The notes beneath the pieces were generated by a model. The model did no database searches. It had not been told where the DNA came from and saw only the letters and a list, made by a program, of their open reading frames with translations. Below, in pieces: positions 1 through 7,572 of a stretch of 64,000 nt of DNA (positions within the stretch are counted from its first letter, which is position 1; each line of letters opens with the position of its first letter). Position numbers and translations under genes: made by a program. This DNA is from CBEULR01 sp965544035 (GTDB lineage Bacteria; Bacillota; Desulfotomaculia; Desulfotomaculales; Desulforudaceae), in NCBI GenBank assembly GCA_965544035.1, contig CBEULR010000002.1, positions 149,600-213,599 of the forward strand. Direction: 5' to 3'.

Positions 1-210
1 ACCCACAGCTGCGTCTTGGACCACCACTTCAACCTTCACCTTCGGAAGCAGTTTGATGTACCCGGTACCTCTGCAGACCCCCCGTCGACCGTTTTGTAAA
101 CCGTAGTCGAGCACATTGCCGACCGTGATTCCCTTGACCCCGATCCTTCCCAGGGCCATCTTCACCGCTTCAAACCTGCCGGGTCTCATCACCGCCTCGA
201 TCTTTTTCAT
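1..210 (-). CDS. P-II family nitrogen regulator (partial, 3' end outside window)
   Basis: P-II proteins are small trimeric sensors of ATP/ADP and 2-oxoglutarate that bind targets such as Amt through a flexible T-loop. The visible 70 residues begin MKKIEAVMRPGRFEAVK and continue through the T-loop into the conserved LLPKVKVEVVVQDA strand. The start is the ATG at 210, the same start as in its paralogue at 1965-2300, with the GGAGG-like sequence GAAGGAGG upstream. In the T-loop, position 46, usually tyrosine, is cysteine (GVCRGTGY), while Tyr51 is present. The gene has its own promoter and leader (features at 211-350), and probably heads a second glnB-amt unit beyond the left edge. The C-loop and C-terminus lie outside the window. 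Confidence 0.9.
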   Translation of the reverse strand, partial: MKKIEAVMRPGRFEAVKMALGRIGVKGITVGNVLDYGLQNGRRGVCRGTGYIKLLPKVKVEVVVQDAAVG

Positions 211-239
211 GCCTGCCCCGCCTCCTTCACCCTGTCCCG

Positions 240-302
240 AAAAACAAATAGACGCCCTCTTCCAAAGGACGTCATAGGCCTCGCCGATACAGCGCTGTAT
301 CG
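240..302 (-). promoter_or_regulatory. leader with hexaloop hairpin and intrinsic terminator upstream of first P-II gene
   Basis: Read on the minus strand, the untranslated leader first forms a 6-bp hairpin at 285-302 (CGATAC / GTATCG) with hexaloop AGCGCT. About 11 nt later comes an 8-bp G:C-rich hairpin at 251-273, followed by a U-rich run (TATTTGTTTTT). That is the layout of a transcription attenuator. The hexaloop has A at position 1 and G at position 4, as in ANTAR-protein target hairpins, which are known upstream of nitrogen genes in Clostridia; assignment to ANTAR control is inference. The same two-hairpin layout precedes the second P-II gene. Confidence 0.65.
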
Positions 303-321
303 CGGTATTCCGTTTAGTGTA

Positions 322-350
322 ATTCTATGCATTCTCTTTGAGGCCGTCAA
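322..350 (-). promoter_or_regulatory. sigma-A promoter of first P-II gene
   Basis: On the minus strand TTGACG (345-350) and TAGAAT (322-327) are separated by exactly 17 nt, with TGCA just before the -10. The matching promoter of the paralogue at 2409-2437 has the same -10 and the same spacing. Confidence 0.8.
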
Positions 351-364
351 CCACATTCGGTATT

Positions 365-381
365 GAATTATGTATACAAAG
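365..381 (-). promoter_or_regulatory. conserved 17-nt element upstream of P-II promoter (copy 1)
   Basis: GAATTATGTATACAAAG (plus strand) matches copy 2 at 2452-2468 at 16 of 17 positions. Both copies lie exactly 14 nt upstream of the -35 hexamer, while the intervening 14 nt are poorly conserved. It contains the palindrome GTATAC. The position fits an activator site or UP-like element; the binding protein is unknown. Confidence 0.6.
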
Positions 382-387
382 TATAAC

Positions 388-424
388 GAAGAGGCCCCCG
401 CTGTTTGCAGGGACCTCTCTCTTC
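388..424 (-). terminator. stem-loop downstream of amt
   Basis: Beginning about 25 nt after the amt stop, the minus strand reads GAAGAG..AGGTCCCTGC, a short AAACA loop, then GCGGGGGCCT..CTTC, with a weak T-containing tail. It probably ends the glnB-amt transcript. The U-tract is poor, so efficiency is uncertain. Confidence 0.5.
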
Positions 425-448
425 ACAATCGGGAAGACTCACGTGGTT

Positions 449-1840
449 TTATGCCTTGGTGGCTTCGGTACGTGCTGCGACCGCCACGGGCTTATCACCG
501 TAGGTTTCCCGCGCAAGCACGCCGCCGCCGATGTAGTCGTGATATCCATTCTCACCGTGCAGGGCGATATCCAAACCCGTGTCTTCATCGTTTTCCTCAA
601 CACGCAAGGGTACAATCACGTTTACAGTCTTCAGGATGATAAAAGTTGCGACACCGACGAAGGCATATGCGGTCAAAACCCCGATTGCCTGAATTCCAAT
701 CTGCGCGGCGTTGCCTTCCAGCAGCCCCGGGGTACCGCCGATCGCCTCCACCGCGAAGATACCCGTCGCCAGAGCACCCCAGGTTCCGCCGATACCGTGA
801 ATGCCGAAGACGTCAAGCGCGTCGTCGTAACCGAGTCTGTGCTTGAGTACTGTGACGCTCAAAAAGCACAGGATTCCACCGCCGAAGCCCATCGCGATTG
901 CCGCCGGGGGCCCGACAAAACCTGCCGCCGGGGTAATCGCCACCAATCCGGCGACACAGCCGGAAGCGGCACCCAACAGGGTCGGCTTACCGTGCCTGAT
1001 CCATTCCGCAAAGGCCCAAGTCACTGCCGCAGTGGCCGCGGCAACCTGGGTGACCATGAAGGCGCTGGCCGCGAGCCCGCCGGCATTCAAAGCACTGCCG
1101 GCGTTAAAGCCAAACCAGCCGAACCACAACAGCGCCGTTCCCAGGAGTACCATCGGGAGGTGGTGCGGCGGCATCGGCCTCTTGCCGAAGTCTCTCCTGG
1201 CACCAAGCACCAGACAACCCACCAAAGCAGCCACACCGGAACTGATATGAACCACGGTGCCGCCGGCAAAGTCCAGAGCGCCCATGTCTCCGATCCAACC
1301 GCCGCCCCAAACCCAGTGGCAAAGCGGGGAGTAAACCACCGTGGCCCAGACAGCCGCAAAGATTACGAACGCACTGAAACGCATTCTCCCCACCAGAGCA
1401 CCGCTGATAAGCGCAACGGTCAGGGCGGCGAACATCATCTGGAATGAGGCGAATGTCCCGTGTGCCAGACCATTTACACCATCCATGCCCACGTTCTTGA
1501 ATCCGACGAAATCCAACCCGCCTACGAGCCCGCCGATACTGGTACCGAAGGCCAGGGTGTACCCCCACAGCACCCAAGTCACCGAAATCAGACACAGGCA
1601 CATAAAGCTCATCATGATCGTGTTCACAACATTCTTCCTGGTAGACATACCGCCGTAGAACAAGGCCAGTCCCGGTATCATCAGCATCACCAGCGCGGCC
1701 GCGACCATAATGAAAGCGTTATCCGCGTGACTGACCGTCTCTCCGGAAGCAAGCGCCGAACCGGGTAAAACCGCCATCGCCGTGCTGAGCACGGTGATAG
1801 CCCGCCAGTGAAGCCGTCCCAATAATTCTCTTCCCTTCAA
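449..1840 (-). CDS. amt: ammonium transporter Amt
   Basis: This trimeric inner-membrane channel conducts ammonium/ammonia. The 463-residue product has a hydrophobic signal-like N-terminus and about eleven membrane segments. Family marks are LALFYGGM after the first segment, the two pore histidines in GGTVVHISSG and FGIHGIGGTWGALATG, and the cytoplasmic C-terminal tail (DIALHGENGYHDYIGG) that couples to P-II. The open frame extends to 1990, but the TTG at 1840 is chosen because AAAGGAG lies 8 nt upstream; longer versions would overlap glnB. It lies downstream of a P-II gene on the same strand with a hairpin between them, the classic glnB-amt pairing in which P-II plugs the channel when nitrogen is plentiful. 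Confidence 0.95.
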   Translation of the reverse strand: MKGRELLGRLHWRAITVLSTAMAVLPGSALASGETVSHADNAFIMVAAALVMLMIPGLALFYGGMSTRKNVVNTIMMSFMCLCLISVTWVLWGYTLAFGTSIGGLVGGLDFVGFKNVGMDGVNGLAHGTFASFQMMFAALTVALISGALVGRMRFSAFVIFAAVWATVVYSPLCHWVWGGGWIGDMGALDFAGGTVVHISSGVAALVGCLVLGARRDFGKRPMPPHHLPMVLLGTALLWFGWFGFNAGSALNAGGLAASAFMVTQVAAATAAVTWAFAEWIRHGKPTLLGAASGCVAGLVAITPAAGFVGPPAAIAMGFGGGILCFLSVTVLKHRLGYDDALDVFGIHGIGGTWGALATGIFAVEAIGGTPGLLEGNAAQIGIQAIGVLTAYAFVGVATFIILKTVNVIVPLRVEENDEDTGLDIALHGENGYHDYIGGGVLARETYGDKPVAVAARTEATKA

Positions 1841-1902
1841 GGTGTTCACTCCTTTAAGGCTGCCGGGAAACCCCGAAACCTGTTTGATTGATAGTCCCGG
1901 AA

Positions 1903-1945
1903 ATAACAAACGCCCCGGGAGGGGATGAACCCTCTCTCCGAGGCG
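1903..1945 (-). terminator. intercistronic hairpin between P-II gene and amt
   Basis: On the minus strand CGCCTCGG (1938-1945) can pair with CCGGGGCG (1911-1918), and the stem is followed by TTTGTTATTT. It resembles a partial terminator that would make P-II transcripts more abundant than amt transcripts, or a second attenuation point. Confidence 0.5.
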
Positions 1946-1964
1946 CCATTGCCCGATTTGACGA

Positions 1965-2300
1965 CTATATCGCAACGCTGCCGGATTCACCTGTCCTGAT
2001 TCTCACCGCCGTTTCCACCGGGTAGATAAAGATCTTACCGTCTCCGACCTCCCCCGTTCTGGCCACAGCGGTGATTGTGTCAATCACCCTGTCCAGTGAA
2101 GCATCTTGCACGACAACCTCAATCTTTACCTTGGGAAGAAGCTTGATAAACTCGGTACCCCTGTAGATTTCTCGCTGACCGTGCTGTAAACCGCAGCCCA
2201 AGACATCAGTCACGGTCATCCCTTTAATCCCGATCTTCCCCAGAGCCTGCTTCACCTCCTCGAACCTGCCGGGCCTAATCACAGCTTCGATCTTTTTCAT
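1965..2300 (-). CDS. glnB: P-II family nitrogen regulatory protein
   Basis: A 111-residue, full-length P-II protein: N-terminal beta strand MKKIEAVIRPG, T-loop around residues 37-55, LLPKVKIEVVVQD strand, the TGEVGDGKIFIYPVETAVRIRTGE segment that carries the B-loop nucleotide site, and the C-terminal tail. It senses energy and 2-oxoglutarate and should control the adjacent Amt. In the T-loop, Tyr46 is kept (EIYRGTEF), but residue 51, the uridylylated tyrosine of enteric GlnB, is phenylalanine, so control by Tyr51 uridylylation is not possible. The start ATG at 2300 follows AGGAGGGGG. It has its own promoter (2409-2437) and attenuator-like leader. Whether it is GlnB- or GlnK-class is not clear. 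Confidence 0.93.
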   Translation of the reverse strand: MKKIEAVIRPGRFEEVKQALGKIGIKGMTVTDVLGCGLQHGQREIYRGTEFIKLLPKVKIEVVVQDASLDRVIDTITAVARTGEVGDGKIFIYPVETAVRIRTGESGSVAI

Positions 2301-2328
2301 GTCTCCCCCTCCTTACTTAATAGCCCGC

Positions 2329-2390
2329 CAAAAAGAACAGACGCCCTCCTGAAAGGGCGTCTTAGGCCTTGCCGACACGGCATCGTATCG
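2329..2390 (-). promoter_or_regulatory. attenuator-like leader upstream of second P-II gene
   Basis: On the minus strand CGATAC / GTGTCG (2373-2390) forms a 6-bp stem with a hexaloop, followed after 11 nt by a perfect 8-bp stem GACGCCCT / AGGGCGTC (2340-2361) and the tail GTTCTTTTT. The linker (GCAAGGCCTAA) closely matches that of copy 1 (GCGAGGCCTAT). The hexaloop is GATGCC, so the A1 of the ANTAR consensus is not kept here. Confidence 0.65.
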
Positions 2391-2408
2391 ATTATTGTTG
2401 TTTGGCTA

Positions 2409-2437
2409 ATTCTATGCGTTCTTTTCGGAAGTGTCAA
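2409..2437 (-). promoter_or_regulatory. sigma-A promoter of glnB-amt
   Basis: TTGACA (2432-2437) and TAGAAT (2409-2414) on the minus strand with 17-nt spacing: a near-consensus vegetative promoter. Confidence 0.85.
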
Positions 2438-2451
2438 CCGCCTTCAGCAAG

Positions 2452-2468
2452 GAATTCTGTATACAAAG
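2452..2468 (-). promoter_or_regulatory. conserved 17-nt element upstream of P-II promoter (copy 2)
   Basis: GAATTCTGTATACAAAG (plus strand) differs from copy 1 (365-381) at one base and is also 14 nt from the -35 box. The stretch from here to the asnB start at 2611 shows no clear promoter for asnB. Confidence 0.6.
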
Positions 2469-2610
2469 CATTTTGACTGCAACTTACAATGTTCCTTCCC
2501 GTAAGATGTATTAGCATTTTCAAATATTGTGCTCCCGGCAATGGCGCCTCGAGTGCGGGTTCGACGCCGAACTCCCTTGCGGCGCTTTTCATTTTAAGGA
2601 GATGAAAAGT

Positions 2611-4458
2611 ATGTGTGGCATAACCGGCTGGATAGACTGGGATGAAGATCTAAGAAGCAGGCGTCCGGTCATTAACCGAATGACCGACACGCTGTCCGCA
2701 CGCGGACCGGACGCGTCCGGCGTTTGGATTTCCGAGCATGCCGCTCTGGGCCACCGCCGCCTGATTGTGGTCGACCCCGCGGGCGGGGGACAGCCGATGG
2801 TCCGCCGCCGCGGCGGGCGGGAATACGTTATCGTCTACAACGGTGAGCTCTACAACACTCCGGAAATCCGAAGTGAACTGGAAGCACGGGGGGCGGTTTT
2901 CCTCTCCCGTTCCGATACCGAGGTTATCCTGCTGGCCTATATGGAATGGGGAGCGGACTGCCTGGAGCGTCTGAACGGGATTTTCGCCTTTGCCGTTTGG
3001 AGCGATGCTGATCAGACCCTGTTTATGGCGCGCGACCGCCTGGGGGTCAAACCCCTGTTCTATGCCAAACGCGGCAGTGCCTTTATTTTTGGTTCAGAGC
3101 TGAAATCTCTATTAGCCCATCCGGCCGTCGAGCCGGAGGTGGATGCCGAAGGTCTGGCTGAGGTCTTCCTGATCGGCCCGGCACGGACGCCGGGACACGG
3201 CGTCATTCGCGGGGTCTGCGAACTGCGCCCCGGGTACAGCCTGACATACGACACCACCGGTATCCGCCTGCACCGGTACTGGACCCTGGAAAGCCGTCCG
3301 CATACCGACGACCTTGAAACGACGGCCGAAACAGTCCGCACCCTTCTGCAAGACTCCGTGCAGCGTCAGCTTGTATCCGACGTTCCGGTTTGCACGCTGT
3401 TGTCCGGAGGCCTGGATTCAAGCGCAATCACCGCTTTCGCCGCCAACTATTGTGAAGGAGCGGGATTGGGACCGCTAAACACCTATTCCATTAACTACGC
3501 CGACAACGAACGGTACTTTCAGCCGAACGAATACCAGCCGGATGCCGATACCCCCTGGGTATGGCTGATGTCGGCCCGGCTGAACACCAAACACCACCAA
3601 GTGACAATCGACACCCCCGAACTGGTAGAGGCTCTGGATTCAGCAGTGCTGGCCCGTGATCTGCCCGGAATGGCTGATGTCGATGCATCGCTCTACCTGT
3701 TCTGCCGTGAGATCAAAAAACAGGCCACCGTCGCCCTGTCCGGCGAGTGCGCGGATGAGATTTTCGGCGGGTATCCCTGGTTTCATCGAAAGGCAGACCC
3801 GGCTGCCGCGGGCACTTTCCCCTGGTCGAGATCAACGGGTTTCCGGAATCGGCTTCTCTCGCCTGAAATCCGGGAAACCCTGCGGTCCGAAGAATACGTG
3901 AACCAAAGGTATCATGACTCTCTGGCGGAGGTTTCCCGCTTGCCGGGCGAAAACCCGGAGGACGCCCGCCGACGTGAATTCTTCTACCTGAACATAATGT
4001 GGTTCATGAGCACCCTTCTTGACCGGAAAGACAGGATGAGTATGGCTGCCGGACTCGAGGTGCGTGTCCCTTTCTGCGACCACCGCTTAGTGGAATACGT
4101 CTGGAACATTCCGTGGGAAATGAAGACTTGGCACAACAGAGAAAAAGGCATTCTCCGGCTGGCTCTCACTGATGTCCTGCCCGGCGAAGTACTTGAACGA
4201 CGCAAGAGCCCCTACCCGAAAACACACCACCCCGCCTATTTGGCCGCAGTGCGCCGGAACTTGCTCCGGATCCTCGATGATCCGGATTCACCACTGCTGC
4301 CGCTGATCGACAAGAAATATGTGCGGGAGCTGGTCCGGACTGATGGTTCAGCGTTCGGCACAGCCTGGTTCGGGCAGTTGATGGGAGGTGCACAGCTCTT
4401 TGCCTATCTTATCCAGATCAACACTTGGCTGCGGAAATACCGGGTAAGAGTGCGCTGA
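2611..4458 (+). CDS. asnB: glutamine-hydrolysing asparagine synthetase
   Basis: The enzyme makes asparagine from aspartate, ATP and glutamine. The 615-residue product begins MCGITGW, so Cys2 is the free N-terminal nucleophile after Met removal; this fixes the start at 2611 (AAGGAG 8 nt upstream) although the frame is open from 2527. The N-terminal glutaminase domain (about 1-210) contains RGPDASG, HRRLIVVD and YNGELYN. The synthetase domain has the P-loop-like LLSGGLDSSAI, SGECADEIFGGYPW and DRKDRMSMAAGLEVRVPF. Its length suits the Bacillus AsnO/AsnB group. It is divergent from the P-II/amt unit, in a nitrogen-assimilation neighbourhood. No obvious promoter was found. Confidence 0.95.
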   Translation: MCGITGWIDWDEDLRSRRPVINRMTDTLSARGPDASGVWISEHAALGHRRLIVVDPAGGGQPMVRRRGGREYVIVYNGELYNTPEIRSELEARGAVFLSRSDTEVILLAYMEWGADCLERLNGIFAFAVWSDADQTLFMARDRLGVKPLFYAKRGSAFIFGSELKSLLAHPAVEPEVDAEGLAEVFLIGPARTPGHGVIRGVCELRPGYSLTYDTTGIRLHRYWTLESRPHTDDLETTAETVRTLLQDSVQRQLVSDVPVCTLLSGGLDSSAITAFAANYCEGAGLGPLNTYSINYADNERYFQPNEYQPDADTPWVWLMSARLNTKHHQVTIDTPELVEALDSAVLARDLPGMADVDASLYLFCREIKKQATVALSGECADEIFGGYPWFHRKADPAAAGTFPWSRSTGFRNRLLSPEIRETLRSEEYVNQRYHDSLAEVSRLPGENPEDARRREFFYLNIMWFMSTLLDRKDRMSMAAGLEVRVPFCDHRLVEYVWNIPWEMKTWHNREKGILRLALTDVLPGEVLERRKSPYPKTHHPAYLAAVRRNLLRILDDPDSPLLPLIDKKYVRELVRTDGSAFGTAWFGQLMGGAQLFAYLIQINTWLRKYRVRVR

Positions 4459-4473
4459 GAATTCCGAACAAAA

Positions 4474-4499
4474 AACATCCCGGTCCCGGCCGGGATGTT
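4474..4499 (-). terminator. terminator between convergent asnB and chemoreceptor genes
   Basis: A perfect 10-bp stem AACATCCCGG / CCGGGATGTT with a 6-nt loop. On the minus strand it is followed by a run of T (TTTTTTGTT), so it best serves the chemoreceptor gene; it may also end asnB. Confidence 0.8.
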
Positions 4500-4524
4500 C
4501 GTTCGCCTGTAGTTCGGGAAGCGT

Positions 4525-6090
4525 CTATACTCTGAAACGCCGGCTCATTTTCTCCATTTCGGCAGCCAGCTTGTTCAGTTCATCTGTAGATGCGGCCACT
4601 TCCTCCATCGCCGCGGTTGTCTCCTGATTGCCGGCGGCCACATTCTGCACGGCGGACGAAATCTGCTGTGCGCTGGCCGCAATCTGTCCCACCCGGTCCG
4701 CCAGTTCCTGTACTTCACTGATGATGCGGGCAAACGACTGCCCCACATCGGCGATGATCTTGGAACCGGCCTGCACCTCGGTGTTACCGTCTTGCATCGC
4801 TTTCACCGTTGCTTCGGCGTCGGCACGTACACCATCGATCAGCTGCTTGATCTCCTTCGCCGCAGTCCCCGACTGTTCAGCCAGTTTCCGCACCTCTTCG
4901 GCCACGACCGCGAATCCCCTTCCCTGCTCCCCGGCCCTAGCCGCCTCAATTGCCGCGTTCAGGGCCAACAGGTTGGTTTGATCCGCAATGCCGGTGATCA
5001 CATCGACGATCTGGGTAATCTTCTGGGTCGACTGATTCAGATCATCAATCACCGACACCCCGTGGGAGGTGATCGACGTGATATTTTCCATCTGGCTGGT
5101 CAGCTTGTCCAGCCCGTCCTTCCCCGCAATGGCATAATCCGCACTGGCCTGCGCCCGGCGGGCAATGTCCTGCGTATTCTCCGAAAGCTCATCCACGGAG
5201 GCCGAAACATCCATCATCGATGACGCCGACTCGGAAGCCGCCGCCGAGGTCTCCTCAGCACTGGCATTCAACTGGTTTGCAGCCGAGGCCACGGCCTCCG
5301 ACTTGTTCTTCAGCTCGGCGATCAGCTCTTTCATATTGGACCGCATCGTCTCAAAGGACCGGATCAGGTCCCCGACCTCATCCCGTGACCCGCTTTCGAG
5401 CTTCTCGGCCGTCAAATCCCCTTTGGCCGCCGTTTCCATCCGGCCCTTCAGGACGTTAACCGGATGAGTGATCCCCCTGGTTATGAACACGGTCAGGATC
5501 ACAGTCAGCACCACGGCCGCCACCGTCGACCAGATGATCGCCCCACGGGCCGATGTCTGCTGCGCCGCCGCTGCCGCCAGAGCCTCTTCCTTATCGCCGT
5601 TCAGAACCCGGATCAGATTGTCCAGGAACCCCCGTATCTCGGCAATGTGCGCCTGGGTCTCACCGGTGTATACCGCCATGGCCTGTTCCCGGTCACCCGC
5701 ATTCAGATGGCCCAATACCCTGCCTGCGGACTCGTGCAGAAGCCGGTGCGGTTCCTCCAGACTCTCAAAAACAGCCCGAAAATCCGGGCTCATTTCGTGA
5801 TAATAATCCGAATTCTTCACATCGAGATACCAGCGGCCAAAATCACACTTTGTATGATCCAGTTGGCCCGAGAACTCGTGACCCAGTAAGAGGGTACCGC
5901 TCAGATTGTTCAGCCAGACGAAATGGTCGACCTCCTTTTCTACTGCAAAAATGATGTCGTCCATTGTTTTCACCGCCGCCTCATTGGCAACCTCAACCGA
6001 CTGTTCCATCCAGATTGCCGTCCCAGCCACAATCACCAGAATCAGCAGAATAATCCCGAATGCAACCGTCAGCCTCCGTCCAATGGTCAA
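4525..6090 (-). CDS. methyl-accepting chemotaxis protein with extracytoplasmic CZB zinc domain
   Basis: The 521-residue product (TTG start at 6090, with GAGAGGCGG seven nt upstream; the open frame reaches 6330) has TM1 at about 8-28, an external domain, TM2 at about 183-203, HAMP at about 204-256 and a cytoplasmic signalling hairpin with the tip EQGRGFAVVAEEVRKLAEQS that contacts CheA/CheW. The external domain matches the chemoreceptor zinc-binding (CZB) pattern: His56 in DHFVW, Cys82 in CDFGRW, and His115 and His119 in PHRLLH. CZB domains bind zinc and report zinc or HOCl-type oxidants. Here the domain is placed outside the membrane instead of at the cytoplasmic C-terminus. No other chemotaxis gene is nearby. 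Confidence 0.9.
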   Translation of the reverse strand: MTIGRRLTVAFGIILLILVIVAGTAIWMEQSVEVANEAAVKTMDDIIFAVEKEVDHFVWLNNLSGTLLLGHEFSGQLDHTKCDFGRWYLDVKNSDYYHEMSPDFRAVFESLEEPHRLLHESAGRVLGHLNAGDREQAMAVYTGETQAHIAEIRGFLDNLIRVLNGDKEEALAAAAAQQTSARGAIIWSTVAAVVLTVILTVFITRGITHPVNVLKGRMETAAKGDLTAEKLESGSRDEVGDLIRSFETMRSNMKELIAELKNKSEAVASAANQLNASAEETSAAASESASSMMDVSASVDELSENTQDIARRAQASADYAIAGKDGLDKLTSQMENITSITSHGVSVIDDLNQSTQKITQIVDVITGIADQTNLLALNAAIEAARAGEQGRGFAVVAEEVRKLAEQSGTAAKEIKQLIDGVRADAEATVKAMQDGNTEVQAGSKIIADVGQSFARIISEVQELADRVGQIAASAQQISSAVQNVAAGNQETTAAMEEVAASTDELNKLAAEMEKMSRRFRV

Positions 6091-6329
6091 TTTCAGCCGC
6101 CTCTCTTTCTTGTTTGACTGTATACCATATACAACTTTTGTCCAAAATTCGACAAAGCAATTCTTTTCCCTGCCCACTATTGCCAGCTTATTCTGCAAGA
6201 AATCACGCCTTCCGTAACGTACCCCTTCCGCCCGCTGCCATTTATACCCATACGGAACAGCGGCAATATTTGCCCACACTTTTCGTATAGATAGTCGTAT
6301 AGACACAAAAAAGAAAGAGGGATGTTCCA

Positions 6330-7487
6330 TTGAGTAAAGGCCGGATAAGGCATCTTTTCCCCGGAGGCAATACCTCGGAAGGGTTTTATTCCTACTATCA
6401 CCACTTGATCGGTCCCGAGGCCGTCCGGGTCTTCATCCTCAAAGGCGGTCCGGGAGTGGGGAAATCCACGTTTATGCGCCGCATCGGCGAGGAAATGACC
6501 GGACGGGGTTACGATGTGGAACATCATCACTGCTCGTCCGACAACGGTTCACTGGACGGTGTGGTCGTCCCGGCGATCGGGGTCGCTCTGCTGGACGGGA
6601 CCGCACCGCACATTGTTGATCCAAAGTATCCCGGCGCCGTCGACGAGATCGTCAACCTGGGCGAATACTGGGACGAGAATAAACTGCGCGCCGCCAAGGC
6701 CGAAATCCTCTCGACAACAAAGCGGATCAGCCGCCTGTTTTCCATCGCTTACAGCCATCTGGCCGAGGCCAAGGTGATTCGCGATGAGATGGAAGGCTAC
6801 GTGTCCGAATGCATGAACTTCGGCGGGGTAAACAGACTGACCGCCGAACTGATCCAGGACATTCTGGGGCCGATCCGAGAGCAGAGTGAGGCTGAACCCA
6901 GAGACAGGCACCTGTTCTGCTCGGCGATCACCCCGGACGGGGTGGTGCACCACCTCGAGAGCCTGCTGACCGACATCGAGCGTCTGTTCCTGATTAAGGG
7001 AACGCCGGGCAGCGGTCGTTCCACGCTGGTCGAAACGGTGGCTCGCGCCGCCCACAGCAGGGGATTGGACACCGAGGTCTACCACTGCGCCTTTGAACCG
7101 CACAAGGTGGACTTGGTGATCATTCCAAAGGTTCGGACGGCCGTATTGAAGGACGTAGAGGAATTGGGTTTTCAGCCGAATTACGGTTCCGGGAAACGTG
7201 TCGTCACATACAGTTTGGATGCCTATCTCAACCGCCCGGCGCTGGAGCACTATGCCGCGGGAATGATGAGCGCCCGGAGCCGGTTCGGCGCCGCCCTCCG
7301 GCGAGCCGTCCGCTACATCGGTGATGCCAAGCTGATGCACGACTATCTGGAGAGCTTCTACGTGCCGGCTATGGACTTCGCGGCCATCGACCGCAAACGT
7401 CAGGAGATCACCAAACGCATTCTCGAATACGCCGACGAGGCCGAACAGCGCCGGATCCGGATGCTGGTGAAGGGGAGGGGGCAGTAA
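6330..7487 (+). CDS. PRK06851-like protein with two P-loop ATPase modules
   Basis: The 385-residue protein carries two Walker A motifs: GGPGVGKST near residue 39 and GTPGSGRST near residue 230. Each is followed by a similar HHHCSSDN/VYHCAFEP segment and a VVVPAIGVALLDG / LVIIPKVRTAVLKD strand, so it is an internal duplication of a nucleotide-binding module. It matches my recollection of an uncharacterised Firmicutes ATPase family (PRK06851); the biochemical role is not known. Start TTG at 6330 follows AAGAAAGAGGG. The upstream 239 bp, shared with the divergent chemoreceptor gene, includes a direct repeat CGTATAGA (6284-6303). A terminator at 7521-7572 ends the gene. Confidence 0.8.
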   Translation: MSKGRIRHLFPGGNTSEGFYSYYHHLIGPEAVRVFILKGGPGVGKSTFMRRIGEEMTGRGYDVEHHHCSSDNGSLDGVVVPAIGVALLDGTAPHIVDPKYPGAVDEIVNLGEYWDENKLRAAKAEILSTTKRISRLFSIAYSHLAEAKVIRDEMEGYVSECMNFGGVNRLTAELIQDILGPIREQSEAEPRDRHLFCSAITPDGVVHHLESLLTDIERLFLIKGTPGSGRSTLVETVARAAHSRGLDTEVYHCAFEPHKVDLVIIPKVRTAVLKDVEELGFQPNYGSGKRVVTYSLDAYLNRPALEHYAAGMMSARSRFGAALRRAVRYIGDAKLMHDYLESFYVPAMDFAAIDRKRQEITKRILEYADEAEQRRIRMLVKGRGQ

Positions 7488-7520
7488 ATATGTCCCCGGA
7501 GCAATAACCCGGCAGGGACT

Positions 7521-7572
7521 CCCCCGTCTTGGGCCGAAACTATATCCAATCGGCTCGATTCGGGGGTTTTTT
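7521..7572 (+). terminator. two-stem terminator touching the next start codon
   Basis: CCCCCG (7521-7526) pairs with CGGGGG (7561-7566), an internal loop follows, and GGGCCGA pairs with TCGGCTC inside. The outer stem runs directly into TTTTTT and then the ATG of the ABC permease at 7573. It can end the upstream ATPase gene. Its closeness to the next start means the permease either has its promoter in the loop region or is expressed by readthrough. Confidence 0.7.

Noticed and set aside
338..1447. Plus-strand open frame of 369 codons
   Set aside because: It lies antisense to amt, whose conserved motifs are clear; the peptide is low-complexity and resembles no family.
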